A stretch of 64,000 nt of DNA, taken from assembly GCA_027924585.1 (NCBI GenBank), contig BSBM01000643.1, positions 18,214,501 to 18,278,500 on the forward strand, in the 5' to 3' direction. This DNA comes from Larix kaempferi. Its lineage: Eukaryota; Streptophyta; Pinopsida; Pinales; Pinaceae. The notes beneath the pieces were generated by a model that was not told the origin of the DNA, did not search any database, and worked only from the letters and a program-made list of their open reading frames with translations. The position numbers were made by a program, and so were the translations under genes. Below, in pieces: positions 23,777 to 35,000 of the stretch (the stretch's first letter is position 1; the number at the start of each line of letters is the position of its first letter).

Positions 23777-24227
23777 GTGAAAACCCTACCAAGTTAAACA
23801 GAAACTAGTGATCAACTCCTCCCACGTAGTTGTTCCTCATCGTAGTTCTGCTGAGTTGTACTAGCTCCGCGGCACTTCATATAACGTATGGATGAATGCA
23901 TGAACCCATTCTTTCTTTGGCCTCATTCCCCATGTAATTTGACATTCTCCCAGATGATTCCTTGGATCACTTCTTCCATCATATTTATTCCCTTTGTAGC
24001 ATTTGTTCTCCCCAAATATTACTTCCATCAATCGTCGACATAGTTTCCAGTTTGTTATCAGAGACTTGTGCGCATCCCACCACCTCGCTAGAGTAGCCTT
24101 GAATGCTTCTCTAATGCTAACAAGCGATGTGGTTCTAATACTTTGTCTTCAAATCATTGATGAATATTGCCAGGTTAGGTAGTCCTTCGTATGTCGGTAG
24201 ATCACATACTTCTGTCGCTACCCATCT
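23777..24227 (-). pseudogene. gag: G1: gag-like domain lying after the protease
   Basis: Minus strand, running left from the C5 insertion point. Blocks: RWVATEVCDLPTYEGLPN, RLLALE, EAFKATLARWWDAHK, WKLCRRLMEVIFGE, YDGRSDPRNHLGECQ, KEWVHAFIHTLYEVPRS and TTTWEELITSF. This is the pattern of a Retrotrans_gag capsid domain (Trp-rich core, FIHTL box). With C5 removed it reads on from the protease at 31561-32361 after one frameshift (RLHEVSFRKC, then RWVATE), so it belongs to G1. One frameshift and two stops (a Trp and an Arg codon changed) break it. Confidence 0.7.
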
Positions 24228-24831
24228 CGTTAAATTTTGAGCATTAATTCACAATACTCTAGGATCTTTACTGAGAGAATAACATGTACAGTATATCAAT
24301 GCATAACAATCATAATAAGCATTACAAGCATCACAAGAATCAAAAGCATGAGAGACAAGAGACACAGAGTTTCCGTGGGGAAAACCCTAAGGTGAAAAGC
24401 CCCACAACTTCCTCAGAGATAGAGAGAGCAATGGCTCAACCAAAGTACAACCAAAATACACTGAGATAGTCTCCTAGTAGCAGATGATCCTCCTCCTAAC
24501 TAGTGCACCACTTTCTGAGTGAGAGAAGTGTGAGTTTCCGAGTGCTCAAATAGAGATCTCCCGATCTCTATTTATACTTAACCTGTTTTCCCAGTTACAC
24601 TATGAGGCCGACTTGTCTAGCTAGGTACATCCACAATATAATATATATTTCAGGGCTGACCCCACACATGGTGGTCTAATAACCCATCGGCAAGTACACA
24701 CACTTGCGATACTTGTCAATACACATGACGACACTTCCTTATAGAGGAATAACACATCTCTTATAAGGGTACAATACATATATATGAAATACATAGATGA
24801 AATACATTCCGAAGTTACATATACATCAACA
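24228..24831 (-). repeat. C5 3' LTR
   Basis: 604 bp. On the minus strand it opens TGTTGATG at 24831. Its terminal base at 24228 is changed, so the end reads CG instead of CA, while the other LTR keeps CA. It carries an extra 13 bases near 24791 relative to the 5' LTR. Confidence 0.95.
24548..24576 (-). promoter_or_regulatory. C5 3' LTR TATA box and hairpin
   Basis: TATAAATA (24569-24576, minus) overlaps a perfect 11-bp inverted repeat, AAATAGAGATC, loop of four, GATCTCTATTT (24548-24573). In RNA the stem would fall at or just after the transcription start. C1 has a hairpin with a different stem in the same position. Confidence 0.65.
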
Positions 24832-24840
24832 CTCCCTCTT
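24832..24840 (-). other. C5 polypurine tract
   Basis: AAGAGGGAG on the minus strand, directly against the TG of the 3' LTR. It is the primer for plus-strand DNA synthesis. Confidence 0.85.
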
Positions 24841-25039
24841 AACTAGGAAGGTATTTCTCGACATAGATCTGCTAGACAAGTCTTCTTCTCAGGATCATCG
24901 TCATCGATGCAACGTCATCATCACCATCACTGCTGCTGCTATCTCAACCAATCTCCGAATCTACTCATCATAGGAAGTTCTACAGAGCCAGTCCTTTTTC
25001 GTACTGGATGTAGGCCCACCACCTGCAGGTCTTCATCAC

Positions 25040-25660
25040 TGGCCATACTGTGGAATCCTCAGGACTTATTACGTGCGTCACAAAACCTCGAAAGAGCATC
25101 CCAGGATGTTACGGGTACACAACTCCGACCTGTAGGATCTCCTAGGGCCATATTATATGTGACCTCACCACAAAACCTCACAAGAGCATCCCAGGCTGTT
25201 ATGAGCACACAGCTCAACCTATAGGATCTCCTAGGGACAGATTACATGTGGTCACCACAAAACCTCGCAAGATCATCCCAGGCTGTTACGAGCACACAAA
25301 TCTACCTATAGGATCTCCCATGGACATATTACATGTGGTCATGGCAAAACCTCGCAAGAGCATCCCAAGACTTATTACGGGCACACAACCCAACCTATCG
25401 GATCTCCCAGGGACAGATTATATGCCATAGGACAAAACCTCGAAAGAGCATCTGCCAGATATCCCAGGGCCAGTTTATATGCCATAGGAAAAACCTCGAA
25501 AGACTATTTGCAGATCTCCCAGGGCCAAATTATATGTCCTCCCAGAGCAAAACCTCGAAAGAGAATTTTCCAGATATCCAAGGGCCAGATTACATGCCAT
25601 AGGCAAAACCTCGAAAGACTATCTGCAAATCTCCCAGGGCCAAATTATATGCTCATCTGC
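25040..25660 (-). repeat. C5 3' region, array A (8 copies, ~88 then ~57 bp)
   Basis: The word AAAACCTCGAAAGAGCAT (given on +) recurs at about 25082, 25172, 25259, 25346, 25434, 25490, 25549 and 25605. The first five are 87-90 bp apart, and the last four are 56-59 bp apart because part of the unit was lost. Each unit also holds GGATCTCCTAGGG and an ATTACATG word. It lies in the non-coding space between pol and the polypurine tract. Confidence 0.9.
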
Positions 25661-25689
25661 ACAACCTATTCCATGGCCATAAAGTATCA

Positions 25690-26230
25690 ACCTGATACTC
25701 ACCATACATCATCCTGACGTACACATGATCATCCTGATCATCATCACTGCAACATCCTGCTGCATATCATCTAGAGCAACATCTTGAAGCTCGTCATCCA
25801 TGATCATCCTGTTCATACAATGCATCTACCTGATGCATACCAAGTATCTACCTGATACATATCATCATACATGATCCACCTTATCATACAATGTATCCAC
25901 CTGATACATACATAGATACACAATGCATCTAACTGATATATATATCAACATACATGATCTACCTGATCATACACAGTATCCACCTGATACATATACAGAT
26001 ACATGGTTCAAGCATCCAACATGATGCATATACAAAATACATACAAATGATCCAACCAATCATATCCAGCATCCAACATGATGCGTACATACATATACAT
26101 ATAAATGATCCAACTGATCATATCCAGCATCCAACATGATGCGTACATATACATATAAATGATCCAATTGATCATATCCAACATCCTCCTGATGCATATA
26201 CAGAGCAGTAACTGGAGCATCGTCTTGATG
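25690..26230 (-). repeat. C5 3' region, array B (CCTGATGCATA-type, ~54-58 bp)
   Basis: Repeats built on catcctgatcatc and gatccaactgatcatatcc followed by gcatccaacatgatgc. The best-kept copies start at 26049, 26107 and 26161, with more diverged ones from 25690. Several words (TGATCA, ATGCAT) are palindromic. It lies just past the pol stop. Confidence 0.8.
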
Positions 26231-26313
26231 CTCATCATCCAGTGCTTACATCCATAGCCATATGAAGGATCCTCCTTCCAACATGCTTGGAATGGCTTCT
26301 GGAAATGTGTCCA

Positions 26314-28503
26314 TCACTTCTTCCTCGAAGTGTCATCAATCCGAAGAACACCAAGCCTCTCTCTGAAGTACTCGAACTTCACTCTGGCTAGTGGTTTCGT
26401 CAGCACATCTGCAATCTGCTCGTCCGTCACAACATACAGGAGCTTCACTGCTCCTCTCTGCACCATATCCCTGATATAGTGATATTTGATCTCTATGTGT
26501 TTCAACCTGTCGTGAAACACTGGGTTCTCAGATAGCTTCACACAACTCTGGTTATCACAGAAGATACCAGTAGCATCCAACGGGAGATCAAATAACTCAG
26601 ACAGTAGCTTCCGAAGCCATACTTCCTCACAGCTACCTGAACAGGATGCAACATACTCTGCTTCAGCTGTACTCAGTGCTACGCAGGACTGCTTCCTGCT
26701 AAACCAAGAGATCACACCTGATCCCATATTGAAGCAGCACCCAGATGTGCTCTTCCTATCTGCAGCACTACTTGTCCAATCTGAATCAACATAACCCTGC
26801 ATGTTAAACTTTTGATTCGCTTCATACTTGAGCCCATAATCAACTGTACCCTTTAGGTACCTCAGAATATGCTTTACAGCAACCAGGTGAACACTCCTCG
26901 GATCCGTCAGGAACTGGCTCAATGTGTTCACCGCAAAGCAAATATCTGGTCTCGTGTTCGTCAGGTACATCAAGGACCCAATCATTTGACGATACATAGA
27001 GACATTAACCGGCTCAGATGAAGCATCACAAAGAAGCTTCAGATTTGATGCCATAGGTGTGGCCATGGCCTTGCAATCCATCATCTTGAACCTCTTCAGG
27101 ATATCTATAGTATACTTCCCTTGTCCAAGGAAGATCCCATCTATACTCTGCCACACCTCCATACCTAGGAAATAGTGCATCATCCCCAGGTCCTTCATAT
27201 CGAACTCAACATCAAGCTTCCTCTTTGTATCTGCAATCAATATGTCATCTCCTGTTACAAATAAGTCATCCACATACAGGAGCAGAATCACAGGATTCCC
27301 TTCCTCAACCTTGTAGTAAAGGTTGGAATCTGCTTTACTCTTGGTAAAGCCCAAGCTAGATAGGAAACTGTCCATCCTACCATACGAAATTCTGGGAGCT
27401 TGCTTCAAGCCATACAAGGCCTTCTTCAATCTGCACACATATGACTCCCTGTCATGTGTTTCAAAACCGAGTGGCTGCTCCACACATACTTCCTCTTCAA
27501 CTACACCATTCAAGAAAGTAGTCTTGACATCCATCTGGTGTATTTTCCATTTCATTGCTGCAGCCAGGGCAAGTACTATTTTGATGGAAGTATACCTGGC
27601 TACAGGTGCAAAAGTTTCTTCATAATCTATTCCCTCTTTCTGAGAGAAGCCACGAGCTACGAATCTTGCCTTGTATTTCTCTACACTGCCATCTGCAGCA
27701 TGCTTGATTTTGTAGATCCATTTAGAAGTCACAACAGACTTCTCTTTAGGTCTTGGGACAACATCCCAAACATCATTCTTCATTATTGATTGGTATTCCT
27801 CAACCATGGCATCCTTCCATTCTTTCTTTTCCGCTGCTTCTTCATAACTGGAAGGTTCTTTATTCATGATGTCACAGAGTAAAGCAACATAGCTGGTATG
27901 TGATCTGGTTCTCTTCTTTGCTCCGTGTTCTTCTTCTGGAATGCCAAATCTTTCTACATCTTGAATGAGCTCTCTAGCCCATGCAGGTTTCCTCTTGTGA
28001 GAGTTATCCTCACGGGGTGGATCTGCAGATTCTTGCGGATCTTCAAACTCACGAACAACTTCTGGAATTGCTTCAGTCATGGTAGTGTCTTGAAATCTAG
28101 TTTCCTTAGGTTCTTCATAAACTTCGATAGGTGCCTTCCTTGATTTGATGAATGCTGAGTTTTCATCAAATGTTACATCCCTACTGACATCAATCTTCTT
28201 GAACCCTGGAAAGTATATTCTGTAAGCCTTCGAGCTTTCATTGTAACCCACAAAGATACCCTTCTTTCTTGAAGGATCTAGTTTGGTCCTCTTTTCCTTT
28301 GGGACATGTGTGTATACTGGACAACCAAATATTCTGAGATGGCTGACTTCAAGTTTCTTACCAGAAAAGACCTCTTCTGGTGTCTTGTTGTCCAATATCT
28401 TGTGGGGTGTTCTGTTCTGTACATATACAGCTGTTCTAGCTGCTTCTTCCCATAGATGCATAGGTAGATCTTGGTCATGCAGCATTGCCCTTGCTGCTTC
28501 CAT
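26314..28503 (-). CDS. pol: C5 pol: integrase C-terminus, RT and RNase H (open, 729 codons)
   Basis: An open frame whose first Met is internal to the integrase. Domains in order: integrase C-terminal region ([38 protein letters not shown]; about 1-125), linker, copia RT (about 235-480: [40 protein letters not shown] with YVDD), then RNase H (about 560-690: [40 protein letters not shown]) ending [16 protein letters not shown]. The product copies element RNA into DNA. The RT and RNase H catalytic residues look present. It is a fragment because the upstream frame has two stops. [10 protein letters not shown] is unusual where QAPRSWY is common. Confidence 0.92.
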   Translation of the reverse strand: MEAARAMLHDQDLPMHLWEEAARTAVYVQNRTPHKILDNKTPEEVFSGKKLEVSHLRIFGCPVYTHVPKEKRTKLDPSRKKGIFVGYNESSKAYRIYFPGFKKIDVSRDVTFDENSAFIKSRKAPIEVYEEPKETRFQDTTMTEAIPEVVREFEDPQESADPPREDNSHKRKPAWARELIQDVERFGIPEEEHGAKKRTRSHTSYVALLCDIMNKEPSSYEEAAEKKEWKDAMVEEYQSIMKNDVWDVVPRPKEKSVVTSKWIYKIKHAADGSVEKYKARFVARGFSQKEGIDYEETFAPVARYTSIKIVLALAAAMKWKIHQMDVKTTFLNGVVEEEVCVEQPLGFETHDRESYVCRLKKALYGLKQAPRISYGRMDSFLSSLGFTKSKADSNLYYKVEEGNPVILLLYVDDLFVTGDDILIADTKRKLDVEFDMKDLGMMHYFLGMEVWQSIDGIFLGQGKYTIDILKRFKMMDCKAMATPMASNLKLLCDASSEPVNVSMYRQMIGSLMYLTNTRPDICFAVNTLSQFLTDPRSVHLVAVKHILRYLKGTVDYGLKYEANQKFNMQGYVDSDWTSSAADRKSTSGCCFNMGSGVISWFSRKQSCVALSTAEAEYVASCSGSCEEVWLRKLLSELFDLPLDATGIFCDNQSCVKLSENPVFHDRLKHIEIKYHYIRDMVQRGAVKLLYVVTDEQIADVLTKPLARVKFEYFRERLGVLRIDDTSRKK

Positions 28504-29757
28504 GACTATTCTGTTCTTTCTTTATGCAACTCCATTTTGTTGTGGATTCTAAGGAGTAGTCAACTCCCTCTTAATCCCTGAATCACTGCAAAGCTTCTTG
28601 AAGTCACCTGAGGTGAATTCTCCACCATTGTCGGATCTGAATGTTTTGATCTTCTTGTCAGTTTGATTCTCCATCAAGGTTTTGAATTCCTTGAACTTAT
28701 CAAACACCTCATCTTTGTTCTTCAAGAAGTATACCCAAGTCTTCCTGGAGAAGTCATCAATAAACGAGACATAGTAAACATACCCACTTAGAGAACTGGA
28801 TGACATAGGACCACATACATCTAAGTGGATGATTTCTAGGATACCTTTTTCCTTTCTTTCACTGCTTGGGAAACCCTTCTTAATGTTCTTACCTTTTGCA
28901 CATCCTTTGCAAACACCTTCATGTTTGGTCTTGATTTCAGGAAGACCCTCTAAAGCCTTGCTTGCAATTGGAAGTGCCCTATAATGCATATGAGCAAGTC
29001 TTCTATGCCAAAGTTCATGTAGCTCCATGGAGTCATGTACCATGGCATGTTCAGGTTGACCCTTCAATTTATACAATCCTCCCTCTTTCTCTCCAATCAC
29101 TACTACATCATCGATTGTTTTACCCTTTGGCCACATTAGGACTTGGCCATCTACAAATGTAACCCTCATGCCTTTTGCATCCAATGCAGAGATGGAGAGA
29201 AGAATCTTCTTGAGCCCAGGTACATAAAGGACTTCTTTCATCTTCAAAGATTTTCCAGAATCTAGGTTGTAGGAGGCTTCACCACTTCCTTTGATTGGGT
29301 ATTGATAATCATCCCCAAGTTTCACCTTATGGGGTGATTCATGTTCAGATAGGTTTACAAAATATTCCTTAAACCCAGTCATGTGTTTGGAAGCCCCACT
29401 GTCAAATAACCAATCATTACAACCATGGGAGATAGTACCTATGAGAGCAGAGATTAGAACATACTCTTCTTCACTTGATGAGTCATCATCACTATCATCA
29501 CTTTTTGCCCTAGCCTTCTTCTTTGGAGGTTCATCATCCTCGGCAACATGAGCATGGAACTTTCTTTTGTTGCCCTTCTTCTTCTTGCTGGAGTTGTTGT
29601 TGTTATCCCTTTTGTTCTTGGGACAATCTGAAGCAAAGTGACCCTTCTCATTGCATGTGAAGCATCTTAGATCCTTCTTATTCTTTTGATAGGATCTCTT
29701 GTAGCGAGAGTGCTCCTTCTTGGGCTTGCTTCTTTTGGTGAGAGCTGCGAGAGCTTA
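28504..29757 (-). pseudogene. pol: C5 pol: zinc knuckle, protease, GAG-pre-integrase, integrase core
   Basis: The same frame as the 729-codon part, broken by TAG at 28547-28549 (Tyr position of TPYNPQQNG) and TAA near 28520, which replaces the third integrase catalytic residue, the Glu before RKNR. Going downstream from 29757: CCHC knuckle CFTCNEKGHFASDC near 29664, acidic stretch, protease box WLFDSGASKHM near 29400, GAG-pre-integrase HRRLAHMHYR with CKGCAKG, and integrase IIHLDVCGPM and FRSDNGGEFTS. It would cut the polyprotein and insert the DNA. Confidence 0.9.
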
Positions 29758-30350
29758 TCTTCACCTCCCATCTTTTCTTCACGAGCTACAAGTCTAGCTT
29801 CTTCTTGAGAGCATTCCTCCCACAGTTTACTGGAAGAGATCAATTTCTTTCTTGCACAGATTCTTTGAATAAAGGAGTCCCATGACCTAGGTAGGCCATT
29901 CAGAGTGGTCATAACAACTTCACCATTGTCCACTACTTCGTCCATAGCTTCAAGTTGTTCCTTGATCTGAGAGACCTTAGAGAAGTAAGATTGAATGGTT
30001 TCTCCATTCAACATCTTGACCCCCCTCAATTGATTCCGCGGAGTCATCTTCCGATTTATGTTCTTCCCTTCAAATAACTTGGTCAGGGAGTCAAACATCT
30101 CTTTGGGTGTCTTCAGAGATGACACATGACGGATGAGATGGTCTTTGATAGAGTCAACAATGATTCTCTTTGCCTTGACCAAGTTCTTCTTATGCAATAT
30201 CTTAGCCTCTTCATCCTCTGGGATAGGGATGTCTTCTTTTATATATGAGTCCAACTCATTCTCTTCCAAGATTAACCCAATCCTATACTTCCAGGCTCGA
30301 AATTTATCAGCCCCTTCAAGCTTATCCTCAAGCTTGGTGTGGTGAGACAT
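29750..30350 (-). pseudogene. gag: C5 gag capsid, frameshifted at its 3' end
   Basis: Start chosen at the Met of MSHHTKLEDKLEGADKFRAW (30350), because this is the usual opening of the family; 16 further in-frame codons upstream look non-family. It is a copia capsid: W-K-Y-R-I-G-L motif, ILHKKNLVKAKRIIVDSIKD, FEGKNINRKM and LNGLPRSWDSF. The capsid frame leaves the true path near 29757, where a one-base shift separates it from the KKEHSRYKRSYQKNKK segment that leads to the zinc knuckle. A 560-bp leader separates it from the primer site. Confidence 0.88.
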
Positions 30351-30912
30351 CTTAAAGAGTACTTCAAATGGAAATAGAAAAGATTTAGGTCTTACCACTT
30401 GAATTGCTGAAAACTGGATCTGGTCCCGGATTAGGGTTTGTCGAAAAAACCCTAAAAATTCAAAATGTGAATTTCAACTTTCTAAAAGGATACAAAGATG
30501 CGCCTTGATGAGCTGATCAACCTGGTGTATTTAGAATTTGATATCTGCAAAGCTACACCCTTCAAAACTGCCTTTCTGTCTTCTCGGATTCACTAAGGAG
30601 GACCCTGAATTAGGGTTTGAGTTTCCCGGAGATCTACCCAGCCAAAAACCTCGATCCAAAGCTCTAAACTTTGATTTTTTCAAGGAGCTTCCAGCTATGT
30701 CTTTAGATTCCAGAAATTCCTATTTTTGAGGAAACCCTAATTTTTAGGGCCAAATCTGAAAATGCTCAAAATTGAATTCTGATTGGACAGATAGATTCTC
30801 CTTGATGAGTAGAGTCAATCTACTATACTGCTTTTCCAAAATATGTGGAGATAAACCCAATAAACAAGAAACCCTAGTTTCCGTCACTGCACAATGTCTT
30901 CTTCTTAGGTTA

Positions 30913-30924
30913 GCTCTTATACCA
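30913..30924 (-). other. C5 primer binding site
   Basis: TGGTATAAGAGC on the minus strand, immediately after the CA of the 5' LTR. It complements initiator tRNA-Met with one mismatch (A for C). Confidence 0.85.
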
Positions 30925-31515
30925 TGTTAAATTTTGAGCATTAATTCACAATACTCTAGGATATTTACTGAGAGAATAACATGTACAGTATATCAATGCA
31001 TAAAAATCATAATAAGCATGACAAGCATCACAAGAATCAAAAGCATGAGAGACAAGAGACACACAGTTTCCGTGGGGAAAACCCTAAGGTGAAAAACCCC
31101 ACAACTTCCTCAGAGATAGAGAGAGAAATGGCTCAACCAAAGTACAACCAAAATACACTAAGATAGTATCCTAGTAGAAAATGATCCTCCTCCTCACTAG
31201 TGCTCCACTTTCTGAGTGAGAGAAGTGTGAGTTTCCGAGTGCTCAAATAGAGATCTCCCGATCTCTATTTATACTTAACCTGTTTTCCTAGTTACACTAT
31301 GAGGTCGACTTGTCTAGCTAGGTACATCCACAATATAATATATATTTCAGGGCCGACCCCACACATGGTGGTCTAATAACCCATCGGTAAGTACACACAC
31401 TTGCGACACTTGTCAATACACATGACGACACTTCCTTATAGAGGAATAACACATCTCTTATAAGGGTACAATAAATATATATGAAATACATTCCGAAGTT
31501 ACATATACATCAACA
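30925..31515 (-). repeat. C5 5' LTR
   Basis: 591 bp, TGTTGATG at 31515 to TTTAACA at 30925 on the minus strand. It is the transcription start LTR for C5 and nearly matches the copy at 24228-24831. Confidence 0.96.
31245..31273 (-). promoter_or_regulatory. C5 5' LTR TATA box and hairpin (active-side promoter)
   Basis: TATAAATA at 31266-31273 (minus) overlaps the 11-bp inverted repeat AAATAGAGATC / GATCTCTATTT with a four-base loop (31245-31270). The sequence after it (GAGCACTCGG, then CACTTCTCTCACTC) is the likely R/U5 region. Confidence 0.68.
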
Positions 31516-31560
31516 CATCTCAATGACTGAGTTATTCACGTGCACTTCCTAAATGATACC

Positions 31561-32361
31561 TCATGCAACCGATTTTTTCAAATTCTCTAGAGCCTCGTCG
31601 GAGTCTGATGACGCTGAATTGATACTTCGCCACCCCAATTCTCCATCGGAAGTGGGATTGATGTAATCTTCTGAAACATTATAGATGTTGTCCCATCCTC
31701 CTGCAAACTCATCTCTCATTGGTTCGACATATCTCTGCCCTTCATGTGGATCAAGTGGTGCAATGACCCTCATGTCGTGGTTTTTAAAAGACATCGTCCT
31801 TTTCTTGAAATTGATAACTGCCTTATTTTCCATTGCCCAGTCTATCCCCAATAATGTAGTATATGGGATGGTGTTGTCAATTATCTCTATGACATCGAAA
31901 TCTGCATATGTCTTTAATCCTTCTACCTCGACTGGAAGATGAAGCAATCGATCGATTGGTGTAACCTTAATCTCATTTTCTAAATGAAGATGCATGGGGT
32001 ACCATACTAACTGTGGATTCCCCGTCGCTTCCCATGTTTTCTTGGTTAGGATATTCACATCGGATCCTAGGTCTATAATGATGGAATCCACATCATATGC
32101 ACCAATCTGGGCATTCATCGTCATTTCCCTTCCTATTTTCTTCCTGTGCAGACAGTTGACTGCATGATCCTGTTGCTCCTCTTCTGGTCGATACAAAAAG
32201 CAAGCTATCTCTGCTAATGCTTCCTGATCCTTTGCTAATGTTAAACAACTGTCTAGGAAACTTTTCAAAGTACTGACCTTTTCCAGCGACCTCTGTGAAT
32301 TTGTTGTATACAAAATTGGTGACATCCCATAGATAGGTTCTTTATGTAATACATGTGGCAA
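31561..32361 (-). pseudogene. G1 aspartic protease region
   Basis: A 266-codon open frame. Retroviral-type protease core: DVDSIIIDLGSDVNILTKK with DLGS in place of the usual D-S/T-G, then a flap region and TTLLGIDWAMENKAVINF. Before it lies a helical stretch (LKSFLDSCLTLAKDQEA) and HRKKIGREMTMNAQIG; after it an acidic, Ser-rich tail (SSDSDEALEN) that leaves frame near 31580. The enzyme would cut the gag-pol polyprotein. DLGS is seen in other plant gypsy proteases, so activity is possible in principle. Confidence 0.82.
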
Positions 32362-32388
32362 TTGAGCATTATTCTTTATTAGTGCATC

Positions 32389-33430
32389 TCATGCTTCCCA
32401 AAAAGTTTCCTTGTCTGCTTCAACATCAAATTGTACCGATTTCTGGGTTGCGGGCCGGACACTTGGTTGTAGCTTATCTTGTACTATCGCAACTCCTCCT
32501 ATGGTTACTACTGTGACATTCACTAGTTGAATTCTTACCTCACCTGAGATATTCTCCACGTTTTGATTGGGAATCTGGTCTGGGTTCAGGTTCGGGTTTA
32601 ACTGTGGTGGTGGCACATTCTTAGCCTACCACTTTGCGATTAACTGGGGACATGCTTTGATGTTATGATCAACTGCACTGCAATACATACATTGATGGGT
32701 TGGATTTGGGAAATTCCTCTGATAGTGTCCTCTCTTTCCACAATTATTGCATATGATCGGTCCTCGACCTTGACCAAATGTTCCTCCGCTACCAAAACCT
32801 CTTCCACGACCACCGTGATATCCTCCTTGTTGCTGGTTGAACCGTGATTGATTGTGCTATGGTGGATTGTACTGCGGTTGATTATACGGCTGCACCTGAT
32901 TATACTGCCGCACCTGATTATACTACTACGCCTGATTATACTGCGATGGTGCCAGATATCTTTCTACTTGTTGTTGCTCATATCCCTTCATGAAGTAAGT
33001 ATCAACAATTCTTTCTTGGAGCAAGTCATATGCTAAGCACTATTTCTCCTCATGACCGAGAGATTGACATAAGTTGATAAAAATATTAGCTAGCTTCGAC
33101 ACAACCTTCTGTAAATACACACATTCCTCCGAGCGATGTCCTCTTGTTTGACAAATTCAGCACTAGGGAATCCCTCCTTGACTGAGCGGATTGGGTGCAC
33201 CAAACTGTGAATATTCACGGAATTTAGGACATTGGTCCCTATGATGTCCTTCAGACTTGCATCGACTGCACCATACCTCTTCGCGAACTTCTTTCCCTTT
33301 CTTAATATCTTGCAGCTGAGTAGTCAAATTTGCTAGATGTGACTGGCTCTGGCTCATGCCGATCCCTGTTTCACCAATCGGCGAAGCTTCGAGCTTCATC
33401 ACAAGTTCCAAAGCCTCTTCCTACGATATT
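32389..33430 (-). pseudogene. gag: G1 gag nucleocapsid with three zinc knuckles
   Basis: Several frames joined by shifts. Near 33240, CSRCKSEGHHRDQC is a CCHC knuckle after a Gln-rich helical piece (LANLTTQLQDIKKG). A QYNQ repeat region (about 32866-32960) and a Gly/Arg-rich stretch (GGRGRGFGSGG) follow. Then CNNCGKRGHYQRNF, a second knuckle whose last Cys is Phe, and CMYCSAVDHNIKAC, a third. The frame 32389-32616 leads to the protease (QFDVEADKETFWEA). The protein would bind genomic RNA. Confidence 0.78.
32866..32960 (-). repeat. QYNQ-coding short tandem repeat in G1 gag
   Basis: About five copies of an 18-bp unit close to CAGTATAATCAGGTGCGG (minus strand), encoding QYNQVR-type repeats. It is internal to the nucleocapsid and low complexity. 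Confidence 0.75.
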
Positions 33431-35000
33431 TTGCTGCATCAATGACATTCAGATGTGTGGTATCAATGCTGCGATAAACCATTCCTTGTGTTTCACATCG
33501 CTCATCCCAAATCTAACTTTGGCCATCAAAGTTTTGAATCTTTGATCAAAATCCCATACTAACTCATTAGGGAATTGTTTTATCTCCTTTATTTATGTAA
33601 TGAACCTACAATTATGATTTAGGCTTCTTAAAATCGTTGATCATCCCAGTTCTAATTTCTGCCAGAGTCTTCTACGAAATCCCTGTAGGTACTTGTATAA
33701 ACTTCATGTACCAATCCAATGCACGACCTCTAAAGGTCATCGCCAATTGTCCCTTCTTGATGTCATCATCCTACAGTTGTTTTACTGTCCACACCGCTTC
33801 GCACAAGAACCAATATTGCTCAGGATCCTCTGTCCCATTGCACTGAAAGAGAGGCAACTTTACATCGTTCGCCCGCCATCCTTGGTTTTTTACCTGTGTT
33901 TGTAGATCCCCTACTATTACTACTATTTTGACACACAGGACAACCCTGCGAAGAGCTTGTGTTTCTTCCTCCAAAGTTTGGCAAAGTGCACGGGGTTGTG
34001 GGTACTTTGTAGCCTTGGGTTTGTCCTTCCTCAGGTTCAGGGGTAGCCTGATATTCTTCTTCATCACTGTAGGGTCACTTAGTCCCTTGTGGTCCCATTT
34101 CACAGTCCTCTGTTCCGGTCGCACTAGGACTCTCTCTCTCTCTCTCTCTCTATCTTAGTCCTCCTCTTCTTCTTCGAACGGAACCTCGCCCCACTTCTCA
34201 GGTGACCACAGTCTTCCACAGCTTCCCTCACATTTTTTTCATAGCTCATTTCAATCTACCCCGCATCATTCTATTAGACCTGCATCTGCGTAGTACCCAT
34301 AGCCTCCGCACACCAGAGCTTTATTAGTTGAAGTTCATCTTCAATATTCATTTTTCACAAATGAGAATTTTGCTCCACGACTGTAGTGACAATAGATAAG
34401 TTCCTCTGGGTCCCTTAATTAACTTCCTTTCTGCGTCACTGTATGATCTAACTGTGTCGACATCAAACTCAATAATGTACCCTTCCAAAATGCTATCCAC
34501 CCAGATGTCAACAACTCTTGAAGCTTTATTGTTAACCTGACTCAGTTGCTGGATCAGTTCCGGGGTCCAATGTTCAGGCTCACCTCCATGGAAATTCTTC
34601 TTCTGATAAGTTAGTTGAGCCAACCATTCATACAACAGTATAGGAAATTCACAGAAAAATACCTCGTGGATATCAGAGTAGATGTACTTCTGCAACCACT
34701 GGTCCGTCGACCATTAGGGTTTCGATTTTCTTCCTCAGCAAATTATCACGTCCTTTTATGGAACCATTCCGTGATCTCCAGATTTGTTGGATGCCACATC
34801 ATGTCCTCTCCTTCTCGCACTATGGTCCTGGAAACAGAACCATTTGTTGACATAGAACTGCCAACAGGGGTTCACTTCGCACAATTGTCAACAAAGCTTG
34901 ACACAAACTCCCATATATATTGACCCAGAAAGGGTTTATCCTTTGTAGCAACACTCGCAGAGTGAGTGAAGTCTCACCTGAGATACCTAAGGGGGCTACA
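33431..35000 (-). pseudogene. gag: G1 gag capsid and N-terminus
   Basis: 33771-34124 ends with WRANDVKLPLFQCNGTEDPEQYWFLCEAVWTV, the start of a capsid domain. After a frame change it continues as DDIKKGQLAMTFRGRALDWYMKFIQVPTG and LAEIRTGMI. 34348-34695 is a further N-terminal piece (LLYEWLAQLTYQKKNF, WTPELIQQLSQVN). Near 34130-34151 a CT run lies in the linker. Frameshifts and stops prevent a single product. Confidence 0.72.
34130..34151. repeat. (CT)11 microsatellite inside G1 gag linker
   Basis: Eleven CT dinucleotides in the region coding (minus strand) for the linker before the capsid, which probably contributed to frame loss there. Confidence 0.95.

Larger units (their letters stand above)
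24228..31515 (-). mobile_element. Complete copia element C5
   Basis: A 7288-bp copia element with both LTRs, primer site, gag, pol and polypurine tract, flanked by the 5-bp target duplication CATCT (24223-24227 and 31516-31520). It inserted into gypsy G1 just downstream of its protease. Eye comparison of the LTRs gives about 18-20 substitutions over 591 aligned bases plus one 13-bp indel, suggesting a fairly young insertion. It is dead by one gag frameshift and two integrase stops, but its RT and RNase H frame is open for 729 codons. It shares family with C1. Confidence 0.96.

Noticed and set aside
24284-24469. 61-codon frame present in both C5 LTRs (also at 30981-31166)
   Set aside because: It lies on the strand opposite to C5 transcription inside the LTR, has no motif, and is duplicated only because the LTR is.
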